DNA from: Ectobius pallidus
Lineage: Eukaryota > Arthropoda > Insecta > Blattodea > Ectobiidae
Assembly (NCBI GenBank): GCA_964059195.1
Contig: CAXKWD010000004.1
Span: 121,244,043 to 121,308,042 of the forward strand
DNA length: 64,000 nucleotides
Reading direction: 5' to 3'
The position numbers and the translations under genes were made by a program. Of this stretch, positions 35,741-46,347 are shown piece after piece (the first letter of the stretch is position 1; every line of letters begins with the position of its first letter). The notes under the pieces were generated by a model. That model saw only the letters and a program-made list of their open reading frames with translations. It made no database searches and was not told the origin of the DNA.

Positions 35741-36785
35741 GTCCAGGTAGATACAAGGCTTCATCGTTTAGCAAGAGAAAAAAGTGGAAAGTTCCAAAGA
35801 ATACTAGTAGCACACTTCATTGGCCCAACGGAGGGATATGGTTGGCATAGAAGGGATATTTGGGAAATGGTTTGTTGGAAGGTTGGGCCAACGTCCAATT
35901 AGTTGGCTAGCCCAACTACTAAAAGTCCAACTGACAGAATTGTTGGCACAACAATACATTTCATTGGAATGTAATTGCATTTATATTAAAATTAAAAAGT
36001 GTTGAAATAACATTATAAGTGTTAAATTTTTGTTTCCTATAAAATAAAACAGTGTTAATTCATTAATTATTTGAGCTCATATGTGGTACCGGTATGCATA
36101 AAGTTGTATTCACATGAACCTTCGGTAATTTCCGGTGAAGCTCGTAGGTCAACAGTGCCTGCACGTTATGGTGAAGATTAAAACCACAATAGCAGAACCG
36201 TTATTCGCCATCTTTATTTGTTAAGTTGAAGACTGCATGCTGTTTTGACTCTCATTCATTCTCATAATATTAGGTAAGCCCTTTGCTTGTTCTCTGAATA
36301 TTACGTTAAGATAATTTTACCCAATATTGTATTATGAGCGTTGCAAGAAATACAGCCTCTAAAAAATAAGCAGGCCTATCAGTTATATTCCGAAGTTACA
36401 TTATAATTGAAGGCGCAACTGTAATTTCCTATTGCAATTTATGCTTCAGATGATTTACTGAAAGCAAGGCAAAAGGAAATCAAAGCAGAGAAGGAGCATA
36501 AGCAATGAAAGTCCGACTGAATTGGAACAGTTCATGGGATTTTCAAGATTACACACCTGCATATGCACATGCATGTACATGGAGCAATTGCCCTACTTTT
36601 GACTCGGTGTGTCAGAATCAAGTTTCTCGAGAAGTACTCAGTAAAAATGTTAAGGTATAAATATTTGATTTATTATTAAAATGTAGTATCAATTTCCTGT
36701 ACTTGTATGTTATTAGTATTTCATGTAAATGCATGTTAATGTAAATCTCTGTAAGTCTTTCTACCTTATGCCCTAGTCTAAGACA
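35741..36785. other. Non-coding A+T-rich stretch with short inverted repeats
   Basis: Around 35815-35930 the motif ttggcccaac and its complement recur (attggcccaac, gttgggccaac, tagcccaac), suggesting the end of a small palindromic element. No gene is recognised. Confidence 0.35.
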
Positions 36786-37253
36786 GGGGTGTCAAACATA
36801 CGGCCTGTGGGCCGTATCCAGCCCTCAATATAATTCAGAGTAGCCCGCCACAAAATATGAGATTTATATTAAATTTGGCCCCAACCTATTAAGTCAATGA
36901 ATGGTTTTTGGGAACTAAACATAAAAAAAAAAATAATCACATAATACAATAATCCACCTTTAGTAGCTTTTAGTACAGTGATTAGTTTTAATAAAGAACA
37001 ATGCTCGCTTCAAATAATCAATGAAATTAGCTACATTTCTTCCATTCTATCATCAGAAAAATGAGGATTTGTAACAGCACCACTTAGTTCACTATGAACC
37101 CAGCAGATGGATGGAGAAACAGTTTCATTTGTTTACGTTAAACGTCAGATGTGCCGTCAGCATGCGCGCGCAAAGCCACAAGACTCAGTCTGCATTCTCC
37201 AGTTACAGTATCTTAAAAGTTTACATATATTACGATCATTTGCTTCAATAACA

Positions 37254-37361
37254 ATGGGTTTCAGTAAATTTGGTGTAAAGAGGAAAGTTGATAAGGAGTG
37301 TGGAGTGTTCAACGAAGCTTGGGAAATTTCATATTTCTTTTCTGACAATAATGTTTCAGGT
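37254..37361 (+). pseudogene. hAT 5 transposase N-terminus (GTF2IRD2-like)
   Basis: The ATG at 37254 begins MGFSKFGVKRKVDKECGVFN followed by EAWEISYFF, the conserved opening of GTF2IRD2-type hAT transposases. In that family a Cys-x2-Cys zinc-binding block follows within about ten residues; here it appears only at 38150 (LTCLICKSTVSVLKEY), showing an insertion between. Confidence 0.75.
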
Positions 37362-38146
37362 TGTGAGAGCTTGTTGTCCTCCGTCTTGAAGCTGGAAATT
37401 TTGAGGTGTTTTAAGCAGTTCATCTGTCTTCACATTTCAAGACGAAAACCCTACTGATGTCCTCGAGACCATCTACCCCCGCCCCAATGACCGACGTTGC
37501 TGAGCCTTTGCCCTCCAAGCCAAGACCAACTGGAAAAGGCGCAAAGGAAAAACAGCAAAATAAGTACAGAGGCATGAAGAACAAACAATTCGTCGAGAGC
37601 CTTAGAGCTACGGTGTTCGCCCGCCTTAAGATCACTGACCCTACTAACATCAGTCAGATCTCTTTGATTTCTAATGTGGTTCCAACTAGAATACCCGTGG
37701 TATTTAAAGGCATTCCAGTACTCCTGAACAAAGTCTGGAAAAGAATGAATTCAATAGGCACTCGCCCTTTTGCTAATCTTGCAACGGAACAGAACCGAGC
37801 AATATTCATAAAGGGGTGTTTGCTTATTTTCGAAGCCAAGGTCTGTTATGCCCAAAGAGCAGCACAGTGCGCACACTATGATTTTCCGACACAGTAAGCG
37901 TTTACTGACATGCAGCTCCGTCACATAAAGACCGTTTCACAGAGGTTGCCCTTCCCAGTCACAATTGCACTGGAGCACCTCGGAAGGTTTCAGATCAACG
38001 ATCAAAATGTTGTTCCATGCTTGAGCACCGTGACTCCTACAGCAGCATCAGGTGCAATTACACTTGCACGTACTGATATTCATACTCTAGTACGAGCTTT
38101 AAGGACTCCGGTTGCAGTTGATCAAGTTCTTTACGAAATTGCTCAA
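37362..38146 (+). pseudogene. Foreign ORF inside hAT 5: unidentified, candidate endogenous RNA-virus fragment
   Basis: I do not recognise this protein. After about 95 bp of possible leader an ATG at 37457 opens 146 codons, a TAA stands at 37895-37897, and the same frame continues to the hAT junction, giving about 230 codons in all. The N-terminus is Pro/Ser/Lys-rich and probably disordered (residues 1-45); the rest looks folded, with no Cys/His motif, transposase or RT signature. Base composition is richer in G+C than the flanking hAT. A basic disordered arm followed by an alpha/beta body, and a leader-plus-N-terminus piece with no introns, would suit a captured capsid-type viral mRNA. This is inference; a processed host-gene copy is the alternative. 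No TSD or poly(A) tract was seen. Confidence 0.35.
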
Positions 38147-39160
38147 GAACTTACATGTCTTATTTGCAAGTCAACTGTTTCTGTGTTAAAAGAATACATG
38201 AGACGCCATAATGAAACTAACCATCGTGAATCCTATGGCAAATATACCGGTCAAGCTCGTGTGGACCCAGTATGTGAATTAAAAACTGAACTGTCAAAAC
38301 AGCAGAACTTGATAAAACAGGGAAATAAAGTCGCTGAGTCTGTCGTTACAGCATCTTATGTATTGTCACATAAAATAGCGCGTGCATCAAAACCCTTCAG
38401 TGAGGGAGAGTTTTTAAAGGACTGTTTGATTGCTACTGCAGAATTAGTATGACCAGAAAAAAAAGAAAAATTATTTTCAAATATCAGCCTTTCAAGTTGC
38501 AGAACGAATCACTAACAATTCAATAAATTTAAAAGAGATAAATGTGTGGAAAATGATGAGAGCACTGATGCAAAAGACGTGGCACACCTAGCAGTGTTTA
38601 TTAGAGGTGTGGACGAAGACCCAGCCGTAACTGAGGAACTTCTGGAAATAATACCTTTGAAACAGAATACGACAGCAGAAGATATTTTCTCAGTCCTAGT
38701 TGAAGTTATGGAATCTTCTGGACTTGATTGGATAAAATTTGTTAGCATCACCACTGACGGCGCTGCTTGCATGGTGGGTTCAAGAAACAGTGTTGCAGTT
38801 AAGTTTAGAGAGAAGTTGGTGGGGTTGAGGGTGCCAGCATAGAACTTCACAGGTATACACTGCATCATACATCAAGAAGCATTGTGTGCAAAAACTCTAA
38901 AAATGGACCAAGTCATGGTAATTGTGTTATAGATTGTCAATATTATACATTCTCGTGCTAGCAACCAAAGTCAGTTTTCTACCTTTTTAGAGGAGATTGG
39001 TGAACACTACACAGAGCTATCGTATCACTTCAAAGTTAGGTGGTTAAGCCAAAGCATAGTTTAAAAATATTTTATAAACTCAGAAAGTGTATTGAATTAT
39101 TCTTAGCTGAAAAAAATATTGAAATCAAAGAGTTGTAAGATAATATCTGGGTAAATACAA
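38147..39160 (+). pseudogene. hAT 5 transposase, remainder
   Basis: It resumes with LTCLICKSTVSVLKEYMRRH (BED-like finger), GKYTGQARVDPV, ASYVLSHKIARASKPFSEGE (about 38345), then, after a stop at 38450-38452, ENDESTDAKDVAHLAVFIRG (38546), LVEVMESSGLDWIKFVSITT then DGAACMVGSRN (about 38755, core Asp), GIHCIIHQEALCAKTL (about 38855), FLEEIGEHYTELSYHFKVRWLS (about 38985) and ELFLAEKNIEIKEL-type sequence (about 39090-39135). The hAT dimerisation end is missing. Stops inactivate it. Confidence 0.8.
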
Positions 39161-39247
39161 TAACATCTTACCCGTAAAATCTGTCCAGTTCGGAAGGGCG
39201 AGTGCAAAAATGCTGTTTTCCTACCCCCTTCCGCAAGATGTATCAAG

Positions 39248-40336
39248 ATGGCACTGATGTTAGACGCTGCTGCATCATGCTCGGTGAAAGAAATGGTGAT
39301 ATCCGATGAAAAGTGTGGGAAATGCAACAAAATTGTAAAGAATGGTTTTCTATGTGCAATCCGCGATAAATATTTTCATTTTCACTGTGGATATGTTGAT
39401 TTAAAGAGGGTGAAAGATGATCTTTGGTCCTGTCCGCGCTGTATAAGTGACGACATTGGCTCAAGTAATCGGGATTTGAATGAAAACCACACGTCGCTGC
39501 TGGAAATAATTAACGTCTTGCAGAATGATCTCCAAGAACTTAAGTTGGAATATGATGATCTGAGGAAAAGAGTGCTACAGTTAGAATCAAATTCACGTAC
39601 AAATGTGTGTTTTCAAACAGTGAGTAAATGAAAAGGACACCCTGCTGCTAACCGTTTTTCTAACTGTGAAACTAAAATTTTGTCTAATAATAACTACAAA
39701 GACACAAATAACAAATTCTCAATCCTAAGCTGTGTTGATGGTGAAGTTAACACATCTAAAGAATCAAAACATGGATCTCACATAAAAGGGCAAAAAAGTG
39801 AAAATGTATGTTCTAAGCCTAAGCCTATTTCAAAACCTTTAACTAATCTAGTTTCCATATATTCTGATAGTCATGGAAGAGGCTTAGCAGATGAGGTGAA
39901 ATGAGGACTCTCAAATGTAACAGTTCAGAGTTTTGTCAAGCCAGGGGCCCCTATAGCAGAGGTGATGAAATGTGTGAGAGAAAATAATATTTTCAGTAAA
40001 AGTGAACATGTAATTATATTTGGTGGTACGAATGACATTAGTATGAATAACGGTGCTGCTGTTATCAGAACACTAAAGAAAAAGTTACCAAATCTAACAA
40101 ACAAAAAAGTGATCGTTGCAAATATTCCTCTCAGGTATGATTTAATGCAAAACTCATGTGTAAATGCAGAAATAGAAATTACGAACAAAAAAATATCAGC
40201 CTTATGCAGGATGTTCAACAATGTGAAAGAGCTAGACGTTAGTAAGTTAGATAGAAATCTATTCACAACTCATGGTTTGCACTGCAATGCATCAGGTAAA
40301 GCCATTACTGTATTGGAAATAAGATCTGTAAAATGA
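39248..40336 (+). pseudogene. LINE B ORF1: PHD finger, coiled coil and SGNH-type esterase
   Basis: ATG at 39248. A PHD-type finger spans about residues 18-65 (CGKCNKIVKNGFLC...HFHCGYVDLK...WSCPRC); a leucine-heptad coiled coil follows (LQNDLQELKLEYDDLRKRVL, about 39515-39575). After frameshifts near 39630-39680, an esterase fold is visible: YSDSHGRGL (39858; catalytic Ser region), GGTNDI (about 40021; Asn block) and TTHGLHCNASGK (about 40267; catalytic His region), all with the expected spacing. An in-frame TGA sits at 39902. CR1-type ORF1 esterases are thought to act on lipids or ester groups during retrotransposition; the exact substrate is unknown. Confidence 0.75.
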
Positions 40337-40502
40337 TAAGACAAGATCTTGATGCTCAGCGCATATCAATCAATTCAGTAATTCCTCTTAAGTATATAGA
40401 GCAGAGAAACTGAAATATGCTACCAGTCCGTTAACAAATGGATCTGTGTTACTAAACAAAGGGTAACTTTTGAAACTTTAGAAACAAAATTTGCCTCAAA
40501 TG

Positions 40503-41188
40503 TTTCGATGCTGAAAAATAGGTGAAGTTTCATTTTTTTTTCTCAGCAATGAATTGTTCTGTAGCCTTGAAAACTGGCATGCTTTATATTGATTAGTTCT
40601 GTAATTGCAGACTATTTTCAGAATGAATTAACTATTACAGTTAATGGGAAATTATCATTACAAAATGGCAGTCAAATTTTGTGCACTAAAGTGCCGTTTC
40701 CCTGATAATTTTCATAAATACCAATATTTCTGAGTGATTATTTTTTCTATCCATTTGTAAATATCATATGAACAACATAATCTAGGATCTTTGGATTATC
40801 TTCAGTATAAATATTTTTAAAAATATAATTCATCACTTGTAAATTTTTTTTTAGAAATTTTTACATCAGAAATATTTAAAAAAAAATAAACTATTAAAGT
40901 TACATCAATAATTCTAGACAGTGTTGTTCAATAATATAAAATATACTTGCATGCAAAATTTCACTGCAATATATTAATAAATGTTTGAGTTATCAGGGAA
41001 ACAGCACAAAATTTGGCTGCCATTTAGTAATGATAATTACCCATTAACTATAATAGTTAAATTAATTCTGAAAATAGTATGCAATTGTAGAACTAGTCAA
41101 TATAGAGCATGCCAGATTGCAAGGCTACAGAAAAATTCATTGCTGAGAAAAATAATAATGAAACTTCACCTATTTTTCAGCATCGAAA
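40503..41188. mobile_element. Long-TIR DNA element (foldback-like MITE), 686 bp
   Basis: The left arm starting TTTCGATGCTGAAAAATAGG is matched by the inverted right arm ending CCTATTTTTCAGCATCGAAA; the match continues with small gaps for about 240 bp per arm (for instance ctgtagccttg/caaggctacag and tccctgataa/ttatcaggga). No coding capacity. It lies between LINE B ORF1 and ORF2. No clear TSD. Confidence 0.8.
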
Positions 41189-41743
41189 GCTGTATGTCCC
41201 CCCTTAAGTCTAACCCTGTCAATAGCCCTGTTGAATCTACTATCATCACTGGAAACTATGTAAATAATAGAAATAATATACCTAAGGAAAGTAGACTTAT
41301 AATTAAAAATTGTAGTATAAAAAGTAATAGCAATGATAGCAATAGTAGTAGTTATAACAGCTATAAGGTTAGTTGTAGTGATTCTTATAGTATTAAAAAT
41401 ATTGTAAACACCGTTTCTCTCTCGTGTCAAAATGTACAAAGTCTTCTGAACAAAACTAGAAGTATACCTTCATGATGACTTAAAGAACACAGACATTTTA
41501 TGTCTTACAGAACACTGGTTAGAGAAAGAAGAAATTAAATCCTATACTATCAATAATTTTAAGTTTTCTAGTTGTTTCTGTCGCTAAGCAAAAAGGTGGA
41601 GGTGCTACAATATATGTGAAAGATAGCATAGAAAGTAAAGTAATAAACAGCACTGAATACCTTAATGAAGAAAAACATTTTGAGCATACCGTCTCTCAAA
41701 TTTCGTATCAAAATTATAAAATTAATGTTGTATGTCTATACAG
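41189..41743 (+). pseudogene. LINE B ORF1-ORF2 junction and endonuclease N-terminus
   Basis: Readable blocks: SLSCQNVQSLLNKT (about 41415; Asn motif), DILCLTEHWLEKEEI (about 41495; catalytic Glu), KGGGATIYVKDS (about 41595) and KINVVCLYR (about 41720). Frameshifts at about 41470 and 41580. It is truncated before the GDxN and SDH motifs. Confidence 0.7.
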
Positions 41744-42200
41744 AGTGAATCATCTGAAATTTGCACCGTAAATGTTTCGGACATGGAAAGTGCTATTGAT
41801 GTACGGTTTTCACAGCATTGATTGGTAGTCAGGGGCTCGTACGTTTAACCTATAAACACATTTGAATAATACTTAGAAAGTGTGTTTTTTGAGCAAACAT
41901 ACAATTCTTTTAAATGAAACAATGCCTAGTTACACCAACAAAACAAAAGTAGAGTAAATTAGAATGTCAGTGGTGTTTGTCGCAGGATCTAGTGCCAGTA
42001 GTTTACGAGTAGTATATTACTGTGAAATGTATTAGACTTAGTGACGAAACCATAAATTTTGAAACAAATGTCTTCTGGTGAATAAATTGAAATTGAAATT
42101 GAACTCAAGTTAAAGCCGGAAGTTTTCTCATGTTGAGTGTTAGTGCATGTTTCTGATTTTTTCCTTAGTTAGTAAAGTATCTTTTACATAGTGATACTGA
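41744..42200. other. Non-coding, with possible mariner-like and hAT ends
   Basis: Begins tacagagtgaatcatctga, resembling a mariner-type terminus, and contains caggggctcgtacg at about 41835 that could be the left end of the hAT that follows (right end agccgccactg). An attgaaattgaaattgaa run lies near 42088. None of these is secure. Confidence 0.3.
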
Positions 42201-42559
42201 AATGAATGAGATAAGATACTTACAAAATAAAATTCTAAATTTCGAGGACCGGTTATTAGCCAAAGAATTAGGCTGGCCTAGACCAGAGGCTTGTGATAAA
42301 TCTCACTTATAAAGACAAAAACAGAGTATACAACAGGAATTTCATTAAAAATGTATATGAAAACATGGGAGTGGGAGTGGATGTGCGGGTGTCTGACAAC
42401 TAATGCACTATTTTGTTTTCCGTGTATTCTATTCGGTGGAGAAGATGCATGGACTTGAAGCATTTGCCCAATAGATGTAAGAAGTTTGTCAAAACGCCAT
42501 TTAGACAATGAAATGAGTCTTGCTGTCTTAGGGTAGGCTGATATCAGGGTGCAACTTGA

Positions 42560-44300
42560 TGATGTGTTTAGAATATGTATCCATAAGCATAATGATCTTG
42601 TTGACAAAAACAGGTATATTTTGGCACACATTCTTGATGCCATTAAATTTTGCGGGGAATTTGAATTTGCCTTATGTGGGCATAATGAGACAGAGTTCTG
42701 ATAACCCTGATGTTTTCAAAGGTCTCATTATCTACACCACGACACTTGACAATGTCCTTTAAGATCATTTAGATAGTTCAAGTGTCTTCAAAGGGACATC
42801 AAAGGACATTCAAAATGAACTTCTAGATATTATTTTGACTGTCTGTAGAAAACGTATTTTATTGGAAATCAATAAAGTAGGTTTTCTGTCCCTTCAGGCT
42901 GATGAAAGTACAGATAATTCTTGTAAATCTCTACTCTCAATAATTCTGAGATATCAAAATGAGGGGAATGTATTTGAAAGATTTTTGGGTTATTTTGAAG
43001 TTACCGACAGGAAAGCTAGTAGATTAGCGGCAATCATTCTGGTCCAGTTACGTGAGCTGGAAATTGAAAAATCTCCAGAGAAACTGATATGTCAAACGTA
43101 CGATGGAGCTTCCGTTATGAGTGGGCAGAGGGGTGGAGTGCAGTGCTTGGCAAAAGATAAATATTCCAACGCTAACTATATTCACTGTTACGCACATCAA
43201 GGAAATCTCATTCTCCCAAATGCGACATCATCTTCATCTCATAGCAGAATATTTTTTTCACGATTTGCAGGATAGGAACATTATTTTCAAGATCTCCAAA
43301 AAGGATGGATTATTTGACAGAATATGCTAAAAAGAGAAATGGGACTGTTCCACCGACAAGACGGTATTTTCAGCATTGCACAGTTAATATTGTACTTGAA
43401 CAGAAAGACAATACGTTGAAATGTTTTGAGCACATAAGAGACACAGAAGTTAATGACAAAAGAATCCTCTGTTGAGGCCATGGGGTTTGTGAGGACATTG
43501 AATGATCCTCAGTTCCTATACTGGCTTACGTTCTATCACAAAATTATGCCACATTTTGAAATCTTCTTCAATTGTATTCAAAAGAACGATGCCGATGCTG
43601 TTAAAACCAGTGAACTTGTGAAATATTTTGTCACCGCGATAAGTAATGTTCGAAAACAGTGCGAAAGTGAAGCCTCAGCAAATGAGCCATTGTGGAAATG
43701 ACAATACGTTGAGCAGGGCAGTAGTGAAAGAAATAGGTTGGCATCTCTGGAGGTTTGTGATACGATTGCAAGCAGCAATAACGAGCGGTTCCAGTTTTCT
43801 GATCATTTGTGCGCCTCGAAACTATTTTTGATTGACAAGTTTCCAAAGTACTGCAACAAATTCCTAGAGAGTGATTTTGAAACAACTGTTGACACTTTAC
43901 AAGAAAATTAATGGTCTGAAATTGCGAACTGAATTAGAGGTCTTGCAGAGTCGTGAAGATCTGCGCTGTGCCTATGGTGCAATACCCTTACTAAAATTTG
44001 TTTATAGCAATAATATGTCGAGTACATTTTCAGAGTGTGTGATGGTGCTGAAAATAATTGTAACAATTCCAATGATGACGGTGGAAACTGAACGTTCCTT
44101 CTCTACTCTGAACAGAATAAAGACATTCCTGCGGAATTCTATGGGGAATGAGAGGTTGAATGCATTGGCGATGCTGTCGATTAGAGAAGAAGATGATTCA
44201 TGCTATTTCCAACTTCAACAGAATGTAATTGAGGAATTTGCTGCAAGGAAAAAGAAAAGAATAGGATTGTTATACAAAAAATTAAACAGAAAGGTAAGTT
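42560..44300 (+). pseudogene. hAT 6 transposase relic (ZMYM1/DUF4371-like)
   Basis: Blocks in order: LNFAGNLNLPYVG (about 42640; FCG-type motif), NPDVFKGLI (about 42705), FLSLQADESTDNSCKSLLS (about 42880, core Asp), CQTYDGASVMSGQRGGVQ (about 43090), YIHCYAHQGNLIL (about 43180), FNCIQKNDADAV (about 43565), CNKFLESDFETTV (about 43850), and the dimerisation block MMTVETERSFSTLNRIKTFLRN (44072-44137) with MGNERLNALAMLSI. Stops and frameshifts throughout. This hAT lineage is distinct from hAT 1, 2, 3 and 5. Confidence 0.8.
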
Positions 44301-44348
44301 TTAGCTTAAGTGTGAGTTCTGTTTTCCTCCTAACATCTATGGCTTATA

Positions 44349-45355
44349 CAGGGTGCGGCAAAACATCCTCCCTATTTTAAAGTTCAAATAAAAAACACAT
44401 GGATCAAAATAAAGAAGCTGTATTAACATGAATGATTCTACACAGTGGGAAGTTTCATGTTATAAACAATGAGTCACTCAAGTGGTGTCCTTCACTGTCA
44501 ATGCATTGTTGAATGCGACTTCGGAAATTCTCCATCGTTCTAACCAACATTTCTTGAGGAATAAGACCAATCTCTTCCAGTATTGCATTTCTTAGGGCTG
44601 GCAGAGTCCTCGGCCGATGTTTAAACACCTCACGCTTAAGATATCCTCACAGAAAATAATCGCAGGGTGTAAGGTCTGGTGATCGTGCTGGCCAGGAAAT
44701 GTCGCCATGTAAAGAAATTAAGCGCCCGGGAAACATCTGTCTCAGCACTTGGAGAGAAATCCGAGCTGTGTGAGCGGTGGCTCCGTCCTGCTGAAACCAT
44801 GCCTGTTCAGTTGGCAATGCATTGAGACTTGGCGAAAAAAATGTGTTGATCATGTGAGTGTATCTTTCAGAGATTACTGTCACAGTAGCACCATTCTCTT
44901 CAAAAAAAGTAAGGACCAATTATCTCGACCCTTCCAACTGCGCACCATACAGTAACACGGTTGCTATGCAGAGGTTTTTCATGAAGTTCACGAGGGTTCT
45001 GTCCACTCCAATAACGGAAATTTTGCTTATTAACACATCCAGATAAGTGAAAATGTGCTTCATTACTAAAAAGGACCACAGCATCTTCTGGTACAGCTTC
45101 AAGGATGTTTGCACTTGACCTCACATGATTTTCATAATTACGTTGACACAATTGATATGGTGAATCTTGCTATAAGAGCACGGAGACAGGATTAAGGTCT
45201 ATTGACACTTCGCAGTGAGGCGATCTAATGTATTATACTGAAAACCCTAAACTCCCACTGTGTAGATATCATTAATATTAATACAGTTTCTGTATTTTGA
45301 TTCATCTGTTTTTTATTTGAATTTTAAAATAGGGAGGATGTTTTGCCGCACCCTT
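44349..45355 (-). mobile_element. Mariner-family element, 1.0 kb, internally deleted
   Basis: Termini CAGGGTGCGGCAAAACATCC (left) and the inverted GGATGTTTTGCCGCACCCT (right) extend about 30 bp and are flanked by TA (44347-44348, 45356-45357). The transposase is on the minus strand; its N-terminal DNA-binding part is missing. It is inserted in the 3' region of hAT 6. Confidence 0.9.
44450..45151 (-). pseudogene. Mariner transposase catalytic domain, degraded
   Basis: Minus strand, in order: VVLFSNEAHFHLSG (first catalytic Asp of the usual SDEAHF is Asn), RVTVWCAVG, IGPYFFEENGATVTV after a frame change near 44910, WFQQDGATAHTA (second Asp intact), FPGRLISLHGDISWPARSPD, LTPCDYFL (third Asp intact), then a stop where Trp is expected (44646-44648) and a C-terminal tail to about 44450. 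The N-terminal HTH pair is absent, so the protein could not bind or cut. Confidence 0.82.
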
Positions 45356-45357
45356 TA

Positions 45358-45401
45358 TTTGTAAGTGATCCATCCCTATGGAACCTCACGAGCCGCCACT
45401 G
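45358..45401 (+). repeat. Right terminus of hAT 6
   Basis: Ends acgagccgccactg at 45401, a ZMYM1-type hAT terminus. The 8 bases after it are gttttaat; no matching left TSD was located. Confidence 0.5.
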
Positions 45402-46330
45402 GTTTTAATAGATTCCACTTAATTGATTAGGCTTATAAAAAACATCTTTATCAAATCATGCAAAATCTCTTCAAATTTCTAAAGAATTCTATCTGTTCTA
45501 TTCTTAATTTACATTAAATCACAATTTTGGTTATAAGATACAGTTTGTAGATTTCAATTTAAAATGAAGTCTAAATTGTTGTGTATAGGCCTAATCAAAT
45601 TTGCTAATGATCATAGCTCAGTCTTTGTAAAAGTAAAATATTACTAGAATAAGTAATAAAATGTACTGTCAACCTTAATACACTTATGGTTGTATGTTTG
45701 TTCCTTGTGTTTCATCTCAAAGGCTGTTGACCTCTGTAATTCCACACTTTGTATTGTTCTCGTAGTACTTGAAGTATTCAATATATGTTATTGGCAAATC
45801 CTTTGGATTCTTATTTAATGGGAACACATTATGATCCCAGCAGGAATCATCTTCAGCCCTTGCAGCTAGAAGTGTGGAATTACAGAGTGTGAACTACGAA
45901 CATGACTAATCTATTAAGTGCATACGCCTATAGGGATAAATGAAACAATTTGATGGAAGAGCATTTTATAAATAAGGTTTTTATTGGTTAAGCTATTCAG
46001 ATTAGACATTTTTCAAACAATGTAAATACGTTTTTTTTTAACCCTGTTATGAACTAAGTTTTTAAATTATACAAGCAAATAGAATGCAAGTTACTTCATA
46101 GAACTGAATATATTTCTAATGTGTAGGCCTAATAATGCTGATGCTATAACTGGTCACAAGACAACTGGATACCAAATTAAGTAATCACAGTAATTAAAGG
46201 CTAAAAGATTACATGTTGTTACTTGTATGAGAATATAAAGATTGACATCATAGTGTAAATTTTAATGGCAAGATTCCTTGGATTTCCTAGACTATAGTAA
46301 GGGCGTAAGGTGGAAAGATCTATATGTATA
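45402..46330. other. A+T-rich non-coding stretch with an 18-bp inverted repeat
   Basis: CTCTGTAATTCCACACTT at 45732-45749 is perfectly inverted at 45870-45887, suggesting a small palindromic element of about 155 bp. No gene seen. Confidence 0.5.
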
Positions 46331-46347
46331 TATATAGGCGAGTTTAT

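Larger units (their letters stand above)
36786..39160 (+). mobile_element. hAT 5 (GTF2IRD2-like), 3'-truncated, carrying a foreign insert
   Basis: The left end CAGGGGTGTCAAACATACGG at 36786 is a typical hAT terminus. The transposase is split by the insert at 37362-38146 and runs out near 39160, just before LINE B begins. The right terminus was not found. Preceding 8 bases are gtctaaga, but there is no partner to confirm a TSD. Confidence 0.7.
39248..41743 (+). mobile_element. LINE B (CR1-type), truncated, split by a TIR element
   Basis: ORF1 carries a PHD finger, coiled coil and SGNH esterase; the endonuclease N-terminus follows at about 41400-41743. A long-TIR element occupies 40503-41188 between them. 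It breaks off after VVCLYR (about 41743), so endonuclease end and RT are lost. Confidence 0.75.

Noticed and set aside
41834..41850. caggggctcgtacg as the left end of hAT 6
   Set aside because: Only loosely similar to the right end at 45401, and the flanking 8 bases (ttggtagt versus gttttaat) do not match.
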